Shown here: positions 7,103-10,987 of the stretch, piece by piece
Layout of the letters: every line of letters begins with the position of its first letter
Position numbering within the stretch: position 1 is the stretch's first letter
From: an uncultured Actinomyces sp.
GTDB taxonomy: Bacteria > Actinomycetota > Actinomycetes > Actinomycetales > Actinomycetaceae
Length of the DNA stretch: 10,987 bases
Assembly (NCBI GenBank): GCA_902773415.1
Contig: CACYEE010000016.1
Coordinates: 1-10,987, forward strand
Direction of reading: 5' to 3'
Notes under the pieces: generated by a model
The model's input: only the letters and a program-made list of their open reading frames with translations
Told to the model about the DNA's origin: nothing
The model's database searches: none
Made by a program: the position numbers and the translations under genes

Positions 7103-8295
7103 CAGGATGCTCCTGTCTCAATCAGGTTCTCGAAAGATTCACGGCAATGCGGCAAGACGTCAAAGACGGCCCACAGCAGATGGGCAACCGCCCGGTACTG
7201 GTTCTCAGTGAGTTCGAGGCCGGCGGTCTGCGAGTCCGCCAAGGCGCGCGGGTCGAGGATGCGGCCGTCGATTCTCAGGGCATCGGCGTCCAGCGTGGCG
7301 TGCGCACGAACGGTCCCGTCACTGTCGGCTACCTGTACCGACAGGGCCTCGCGCAGACCGGCATGGCTTTGGACGGCCCCGGGAACGACGGAGCGGACGA
7401 ATGCGGCAACCTCGTCGTGGTCGATTCCTGTGGCCTCGGGTTCGATCGCGTACCACGCCTTTGGGCGTCCGATTCGGATTCTCGGGTATTGGCTGGCAAG
7501 GGCTTTCAGGTCGAACGCGAGGTATCGCGGGCGCCGGTCTGCCTCCGCACGCATGGCATCAAGGGCGCAATGGGTGCCGGTCAGCACGTGAAGACTCGCG
7601 TATCCCGAGTTCGCGGCACCGAGAATATCGGTGTCGAGATTGTCTCCGACAACCAGGGGAGCCGTCGCTCCGGCTTTCGCCGCAGCGGCACGGAACATGC
7701 GGGCGTCCGGCTTTGCCCCGGAAACCGGCGCGACGCCGGTCGCATGCTCGACGGCCTTCGCAAGCGAGCCCACGCCCATCATGAGGCCGCGTTCTCGTGG
7801 GATGAGCCTGTCAAGGTTTGTCGCTATGTAGCGTGCCCCGCCGCTGATTGCCATGACCGCTTCGGAGAGCATCCGCCAGTCGGTTTCGGGCGAAAAGCCG
7901 TGGATAACGCCGTCGGGCTTGTCCTCGGCGGATTCGACGACGACAAGGCTTGAGGCTTTCGCGGCTTCCCGCAGGCCCTCTCCTCCGCACAGGAGCACGC
8001 GCGCTCCGGCACCGAGCTCGGCTTCGGCCAGCTCGACCCCGACGTGCGCGCTTCCGAGAATCTCGCCGGGCTTGGCGGGGATCGCGAGGCTGGAGAGCTG
8101 TGCCGCAACCGTTGCGGGCGTCCGGGCAGCGTTGTTGGTGACGAACACGGGGCGCATGCCCTCTGCCCGCGCTTCGGCAATGGCACGGGACGCATGCGGA
8201 ACCGGATTTCCGCCGCGGTAGACGACGCCGTCCAGGTCGAACAGGCCGGCGTCGTAGAGGGCGTGCAGAGGCGCGCCCGATGCCGCGTCAGACAT
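7102..8295 (-). CDS. HAD-IIA (NagD-like) phosphatase with extra C-terminal domain
   Basis: 397-residue cytoplasmic HAD-superfamily phosphatase. Motif I is GLFDLDGVVYRGG (17-29, nucleophile Asp20, acid/base Asp22), motif II FVTNNA (51-56), motif III Lys195 in GAKPD, and motif IV VVGDNLDTDILGA (215-227, Asp218/Asp223). The cap between motifs II and III is of the NagD/C2a type. By position it corresponds to M. tuberculosis Rv1692, described as a glycerol-3-phosphate phosphatase, so a similar small phosphoester substrate is plausible but inferred. The HAD core ends near 265. About 125 further residues (YPRIRIGRPKAWYAI... to the end) form a mixed alpha/beta segment I cannot assign from sequence. 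ATG 8295 overlaps the TPR gene by 8 nt and is preferred because the protein then starts just before motif I. A longer in-frame start at 8319 would add only eight residues. Confidence 0.88.
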   Translation of the reverse strand: MSDAASGAPLHALYDAGLFDLDGVVYRGGNPVPHASRAIAEARAEGMRPVFVTNNAARTPATVAAQLSSLAIPAKPGEILGSAHVGVELAEAELGAGARVLLCGGEGLREAAKASSLVVVESAEDKPDGVIHGFSPETDWRMLSEAVMAISGGARYIATNLDRLIPRERGLMMGVGSLAKAVEHATGVAPVSGAKPDARMFRAAAAKAGATAPLVVGDNLDTDILGAANSGYASLHVLTGTHCALDAMRAEADRRPRYLAFDLKALASQYPRIRIGRPKAWYAIEPEATGIDHDEVAAFVRSVVPGAVQSHAGLREALSVQVADSDGTVRAHATLDADALRIDGRILDPRALADSQTAGLELTENQYRAVAHLLWAVFDVLPHCRESFENLIETGAS

Positions 8296-9790
8296 CCTCG
8301 CGTTCCTCGGCACGGCCATCGTCTCCGTTGTCGTCATCGATGGGGGTAGCCTCGCCCGGAGCGGATTCGGGGTCTTCGGAGGCTGTCTGGCCTTCCGGGG
8401 CTTCCGCGTCCAATTCCGCGGTTTCGAGGAACCCGCCTTCCTCGCCCTCGTCGTCGGCAGGAGCATCGTCCTTGTCGTCGGGCTCCGGCATCTCTTCCCC
8501 GCCGCGAGCCAAGGGGGCGGATTCGGCGCTTTCGGGGGAACCGGTTTCCAGTTCGGCGCGCTCGGGCCAGTCCTCGTCGGAAATGTCGTCGAGATCCGTC
8601 CACTCGTCTTCCGTTCGGGCAGATGCGACGCCGACGGCCGGTCCGGCTCCATCGGATTCGTCTGTGCCGTCCGTCGCGGTCGCTGCAATCTCTTCGATAT
8701 CGGACTGGGGGATTTCCTCCTCGAAGTAGTCGACCTCGCCGTCTCCCCTGAAGACAGGCTCCCACTTCTCGCGCAAGGCCTTGGCTTCTTCCTCGCGTCC
8801 GAGCTCGTCGTAGCGGTCGGAGCGGATGAGTTCGATGCGGGCGCGCAGTTCCTCGTCGAGGTTGTCGACGTTGATTCGTTCAAGAACCTCGAGCCCGCCC
8901 TGGCTGTCGCCGCAATCCGCGCGGGCACCGGATTTGACGAGGGCGAGTTCCAGGGTCGATGCTGCGTCGAGTTTCCTGAGCGGAATCTCGTCAATGAACC
9001 GCAGGGCCTTTTCGGCGCGGCCGAGGCCGCGCTCGGAGTCCGCTTCGATGGCGACATGCGAGTAGTCGTCGGTCATGCGACGGTAGGTTCGCAGCTCACG
9101 GAGAGCTTCGGAGTAACGGCCGGTGAGGTAGGCGGAGATTCCGAGCGCCTCGCGAACGACGTCGATTCGCGGCGCGCGACGGTAGGCGGCTCTGGCATGC
9201 TCGTATGCGAGTTCGGGATTTTCGTCCATCATCGACCCCGCATAGACGAGGTGCCGTGCGACCGTCTCTGCATTCTCCCTGTTCAAGGCACGCAGGTGGC
9301 CGCGTGCTTCGTCGTCGAGATCGCGTGAAGAAACAGACTCGGGAATAGGCGGCTCGTGGCCGAAACGAGAATCGGCCGAATGGTTCCTTCGGTCCTCGCG
9401 GAACCTGCCACGATCCCCACGATCATCCCAACGACGCCCACCACGCCTATCGTCACGCGAAGCACGATAACCATCCCTACGCTCCTCGCGATCGTCCCAA
9501 CGACGCCCACCACGCTCGTCACGATACCCACCACGACGATCCTCACGGAACCCGCCACGATCCCCACGATCATCCCAACGACGCCCACCACGCCTATCGT
9601 CACGCGAAGCACGATAACCATCCCTACGGTCCTCGCGATCGTCCCAACGACGCCCACCACGCTCGTCACGATACCCACCACGCGAGCGACCCGAGAAAGA
9701 ACGATTGTCCCGGCCTGAAGCGGGTTCCCAGCCTTTCGAGCTGTCCTTCGCGGACTCGAATCCTTCGTCATTCCTGTAATCTTCAGACAT
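8288..9790 (-). CDS. TPR-like protein with Arg/Gly/Asp-rich repeat N-terminus and acidic tail
   Basis: 500 residues in three parts. Residues ~25-136 are an RG-rich low-complexity region built from a 49-residue unit present almost twice (GGRRWDDR appears four times; also RGGYRDER and DGYRASRDDR), strongly charged and likely disordered. Residues ~150-345 are helical repeats of tetratricopeptide type (ENPELAYEHARAAYRRAPRID, GISAYLTGRYSEALRELRTY, GRAEKALRFIDEIP), collinear with the TPR protein encoded before the phosphatase in other actinobacteria (Rv1691 position). Residues ~350-500 are very acidic (Glu/Asp-rich) with little hydrophobic content. Arg/Gly-rich tracts in other proteins bind RNA or drive condensates, so RNA binding is a possible role but unproven. 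Of the two adjacent ATGs, 9790 has AAGGA at a 6-nt spacing; 9793 is only 3 nt away. It is the first gene of the operon. Confidence 0.8.
   Translation of the reverse strand: MSEDYRNDEGFESAKDSSKGWEPASGRDNRSFSGRSRGGYRDERGGRRWDDREDRRDGYRASRDDRRGGRRWDDRGDRGGFREDRRGGYRDERGGRRWDDREERRDGYRASRDDRRGGRRWDDRGDRGRFREDRRNHSADSRFGHEPPIPESVSSRDLDDEARGHLRALNRENAETVARHLVYAGSMMDENPELAYEHARAAYRRAPRIDVVREALGISAYLTGRYSEALRELRTYRRMTDDYSHVAIEADSERGLGRAEKALRFIDEIPLRKLDAASTLELALVKSGARADCGDSQGGLEVLERINVDNLDEELRARIELIRSDRYDELGREEEAKALREKWEPVFRGDGEVDYFEEEIPQSDIEEIAATATDGTDESDGAGPAVGVASARTEDEWTDLDDISDEDWPERAELETGSPESAESAPLARGGEEMPEPDDKDDAPADDEGEEGGFLETAELDAEAPEGQTASEDPESAPGEATPIDDDNGDDGRAEEREDV
9391..9682. repeat. Tandem 147-bp in-frame repeat (about 1.9 copies) inside the TPR gene
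   Basis: Copy one (9400-9546) and copy two (9547 to about 9682) align with a constant 147-bp offset. Over the 136 shared bases I see two differences (CTGCC/CCGCC and ACGCTCC/ACGGTCC). The period equals 49 codons, so the frame is kept. Each unit has two related halves: the core GATC(A/G)TCCCAACGACGCCC recurs at 9421, 9490, 9568 and 9637, with spacings of 69, 78 and 69 nt. The near identity at third codon positions indicates recent duplication or ongoing homogenisation. Confidence 0.93.
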
Positions 9791-9796
9791 CATAAT

Positions 9797-9801
9797 TCCT
9801 T
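9797..9801 (-). promoter_or_regulatory. Ribosome binding site of the TPR gene
   Basis: AAGGA on the minus strand ends 6 nt before the ATG at 9790 and 3 nt before the ATG at 9793. This favours the second ATG. The same AAGGA element at the same 6-nt spacing precedes mscL, so it appears to be the usual ribosome site for leader-bearing genes here. Confidence 0.7.
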
Positions 9802-10004
9802 AAGGCTTTCTGGGATCGCTAGCCGCGTCACGGTGGGCTGCTCCCGCAAAGAGTTCAATCGACAACCGTTCGGTTAGGCAACAAACAGAAGTCCGCAGGT
9901 ACATGCTTGCCCCGGCGGCCCAGCAACCAGTCTATCCGAGAAGACATCGCCTTTCTGTTGACCATGTCCAGATTCACTCCGATGACAACACAGCGAGGCC
10001 ATAC

Positions 10005-10024
10005 GAGGGGGAGCTCTCCCCCTC
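10005..10024. other. Stem-loop in the mscL/operon intergenic region
   Basis: Perfect 8-bp stem GAGGGGGA / TCCCCCTC closing a GCTC tetraloop, directly visible. No T-tract follows on either strand, so it is not a classical Rho-independent terminator. It lies about 145 nt upstream of the mscL start and about 215 nt upstream of the TPR gene start, so it could sit in a 5' leader or between divergent promoters; its role is unknown. Confidence 0.45.
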
Positions 10025-10158
10025 TCTTGTCGATGTCTGCAAACATTGAAACCATGCGCAGTATGACCAATCTAATTCTGGGCGTCTTTGCCACTCCAAG
10101 CAGGCAGCCTTAGTCTTTTCCTTGGTGTTTTCACCTGTTTCTGTATTCGCTATTTTTC

Positions 10159-10163
10159 AAGGA
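10159..10163 (+). promoter_or_regulatory. Ribosome binding site fixing the mscL start
   Basis: AAGGA sits 6 nt before the ATG at 10170 but touches the in-frame ATG at 10164, and it lies inside the longer frame opened by TTG at 10122. It therefore selects 10170, giving the canonical MIKGFKEF N-terminus. Confidence 0.8.
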
Positions 10164-10169
10164 ATGAAA

Positions 10170-10547
10170 ATGATCAAGGGATTCAAGGAGTTCATTTCCA
10201 AGGGCAACGCCATTGACCTCGCCGTCGGCATGGTCATCGGTGCCGCGTTCACCGCCGTCGTGACGGCCCTCGTCGAAAAGTTCATCAACCCGCTCATCGG
10301 CGGCATCTTCGGTCAGCCCAACTTCGATTCCGTCGGCCAGTTCAATATTGGCGACGCCGTCGTCCAGCCCGGTGCCATCCTCACCGCGCTCGTCAATTTC
10401 CTCCTTGTCGCTGTCGCGCTCTACTTCTTCATTGTTGTTCCGATGAACAAGCTCAACGAATTGAAGAAGACGGAGGAGGAGCCGGAACCGGAAGGTCCGT
10501 CCGAGATCGATCTCCTGACCGAGATTCGCGACGCGCTCGCCAAGTGA
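10170..10547 (+). CDS. mscL: Large-conductance mechanosensitive channel MscL
   Basis: 125 residues, within the usual 120-150 range for MscL, the homopentameric inner-membrane channel that opens under high membrane tension to release solutes on hypo-osmotic shock. The N-terminal amphipathic helix MIKGFKEFISKGN leads into TM1 with the family signature NAIDLAVGMVIGAAF (13-27; Asp16 and Gly20 correspond to the conserved D and G of the pore helix). A periplasmic loop (about 42-66) follows, then TM2 (about 68-92, with LTALVNFLLVAVALYFFIVV), a charged linker (TEEEPEPEG) and the C-terminal helix SEIDLLTEIRDAL that forms the cytoplasmic bundle. The start at 10170 is set by AAGGA. The gene stands alone on the plus strand, divergent from the operon, with no co-transcribed neighbour in the window. 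Confidence 0.97.
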   Translation: MIKGFKEFISKGNAIDLAVGMVIGAAFTAVVTALVEKFINPLIGGIFGQPNFDSVGQFNIGDAVVQPGAILTALVNFLLVAVALYFFIVVPMNKLNELKKTEEEPEPEGPSEIDLLTEIRDALAK

Positions 10548-10608
10548 AGCACGCTGGCCAGGCACCAGCTCCAAGGGACTTCCCATTAGGCCGCCCTGCC
10601 GTCGGGCG

Positions 10609-10635
10609 TCGCATTGGGGACTGTCCCCAATGCGA
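10609..10635. repeat. Inverted repeat 1, 12-bp perfect stem (REP-like; possible mscL terminator)
   Basis: TCGCATTGGGGA, loop CTG, TCCCCAATGCGA: a perfect 12-bp stem 61 nt after the mscL stop. No U-run follows, so an intrinsic terminator is only possible, though many high-GC actinobacterial terminators lack U-tracts. The 5' arm has a second imperfect partner at 10645-10658 (reverse complement GTCGCAAAGGGGAC, 12 of 14 identical to 10608-10621), so two alternative foldings exist. The TTGGGGAC/GTCCCCAA core resembles REP-type palindromes of other bacteria; that assignment is inference. Confidence 0.8.
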
Positions 10636-10682
10636 GGCCAGTCTGTCCCCTTTGCGACACACGGCACTCCGACCTGCGCAAA

Positions 10683-10729
10683 CGGATGGGGTCGGATTCG
10701 GAAGGTTGTTCCGAATCCGACCCCATCCG
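10683..10729. repeat. Inverted repeat 2, 21-bp perfect stem (REP-like)
   Basis: The 5' arm (10683-10703) begins CGGATGGGGTCGG and pairs without mismatch with the 3' arm (10709-10729), which ends CCGACCCCATCCG; the loop is GGTTG. The GGGGTC/GACCCC core echoes the GGGGAC core of inverted repeat 1, 48 nt away, and together they form a BIME-like pair. No T-tract follows on either strand. It could act as a bidirectional transcription block, a REP/RAYT-mobilised element, or a remnant of a small mobile element. Confidence 0.85.
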
Positions 10730-10987
10730 AGCTTGAGCATCCTTGTGGGAAGCTCCTTTCTTGAACATCTTCCCCAACCAAACGCGCCTGGATCCCGGAC
10801 GCGCGGTTCCTTCCGGTTCCTTGAGTTCAGCGCCACAGAGCGTGTCTGTCATTGAGGTTTTTCTTGGCGTGGCAAGGAGGTGGATTCACTTGTTTGGCGA
10901 GTCAAACGCTGAAATCGGTTGCTGTGAGGTGGGGTTTGTGTTCGTGGGGGTGCTGAGAGGTCGTGGATTTGCTTGTTTGGTTGGGTG

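Larger units (their letters stand above)
9794..10163. other. Divergent intergenic region between the operon and mscL
   Basis: About 370 nt, visibly lower in GC than the flanking genes, with no gene I can support. It must carry the promoter of the minus-strand operon and that of mscL, but no consensus pair stands out. For mscL a weak candidate is TTGGTG (10122-10127), 16 nt, TATTCG (10144-10149). A short inverted repeat AACCG-TT-CGGTT lies at 9864-9875, about 70 nt upstream of the TPR gene, and could be an operator. A hairpin with an 8-bp GC-rich stem and GCTC loop lies at 10005-10024. Small open frames on both strands (9855-10094 minus from GTG; 9907-10113 plus) lack convincing ribosome sites and actinobacterial third-position GC. 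Confidence 0.5.
10548..10987. other. Non-coding region downstream of mscL
   Basis: 440 nt with no gene I can support. The first 180 nt hold two long inverted repeats (listed separately). The segment 10730-10840 shows no clear structure beyond a weak GAGCTT...AAGCTC pairing at 10729-10755. From about 10840 to the window end the plus strand becomes strongly G/T-rich. Open frames here (for example 10586-10852 minus) run straight through the inverted repeats and are treated as spurious. Confidence 0.6.

Noticed and set aside
9391..9682. CRISPR-like periodic repeats
   Set aside because: Units are contiguous with no unique spacers, and they code in frame for the RG-rich arm.
9283..9771. Val/Ile/Gly-rich open frame (minus) and Thr/Ile/Pro-rich frame (plus, 9356-9718) with repeats
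   Set aside because: Both are other-frame readings of the 147-bp repeat in the TPR gene. A 147-bp period divisible by three keeps all frames open.
9855..10094. 79-codon minus-strand frame (GTG start) in the intergenic region
   Set aside because: No usable ribosome site, low third-position GC and no recognisable motif. Could be a remnant, but a gene is not supported.
10122..10169. N-terminally extended MscL from the TTG at 10122
   Set aside because: The AAGGA at 10159-10163 lies inside the extension at ideal spacing for ATG 10170, and MscL proteins start at the amphipathic helix.
10729..10755. Possible terminator GAGCTT...AAGCTC followed by CTTTCTT
   Set aside because: Only a 6-bp stem with a 15-nt loop and an interrupted T-tract; too weak to call.
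10586..10852. 88-codon minus-strand frame downstream of mscL
   Set aside because: It reads through both inverted repeats. Its residues (for example MGSDSEQP) simply translate the palindromic arms.

Overview
The window is high-GC actinobacterial chromosome. Nine genes on the minus strand (reading from about 9790 down past position 1) match, in order and content, the conserved actinobacterial block known in Mycobacterium tuberculosis as Rv1691-Rv1698: TPR protein, HAD phosphatase, a ~60-residue protein, tlyA, NAD kinase, recN, steA and steB/mctB. Two cell-envelope genes follow: a MraY-like membrane protein and the lipid II flippase murJ, which runs off the left edge. The SteA/SteB pair and the gene order point to Actinomycetota. 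The moderate GC and the direct link to murJ would fit Actinomycetales/Actinomycetaceae, but genus is an inference I cannot fix from sequence alone.

Layout: 1-541 murJ (3' part missing); 547-1386 MraY-like protein; 1376-2350 steB; 2365-3549 steA; 3551-5239 recN; 5236-6075 NAD kinase; 6072-6911 tlyA; 6911-7102 small protein; 7102-8295 HAD phosphatase; 8288-9790 TPR protein with an Arg/Gly-rich N-terminus. Every junction is an overlap (1-11 nt) or a gap of at most 14 nt, so the block looks like one translationally coupled operon. Its only visible promoter space is the ~370-nt divergent intergenic region at 9794-10163. On the other side of that region mscL (10170-10547, plus strand) encodes the large-conductance mechanosensitive channel.

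The left half of the operon is about the division septum and peptidoglycan precursor handling (SteA, SteB, MraY-like, MurJ). The middle holds housekeeping and repair functions (TlyA rRNA methylation, NADP supply, RecN double-strand-break repair). The right end carries a phosphatase and the TPR protein, whose N-terminus contains a nearly perfect 147-bp in-frame tandem duplication.

Downstream of mscL (10548-10987) I see no gene. It holds two long, nearly perfect inverted repeats (12-bp and 21-bp stems) of REP/BIME type, then a strongly G/T-biased tract to the window end. I found no CRISPR, insertion sequence, tRNA, rRNA or evident defence system. The most unusual items are the recent intragenic duplication, the inverted-repeat cluster, and the conserved MraY-like protein that keeps the catalytic aspartates but lacks the usual C-terminal histidine motif.
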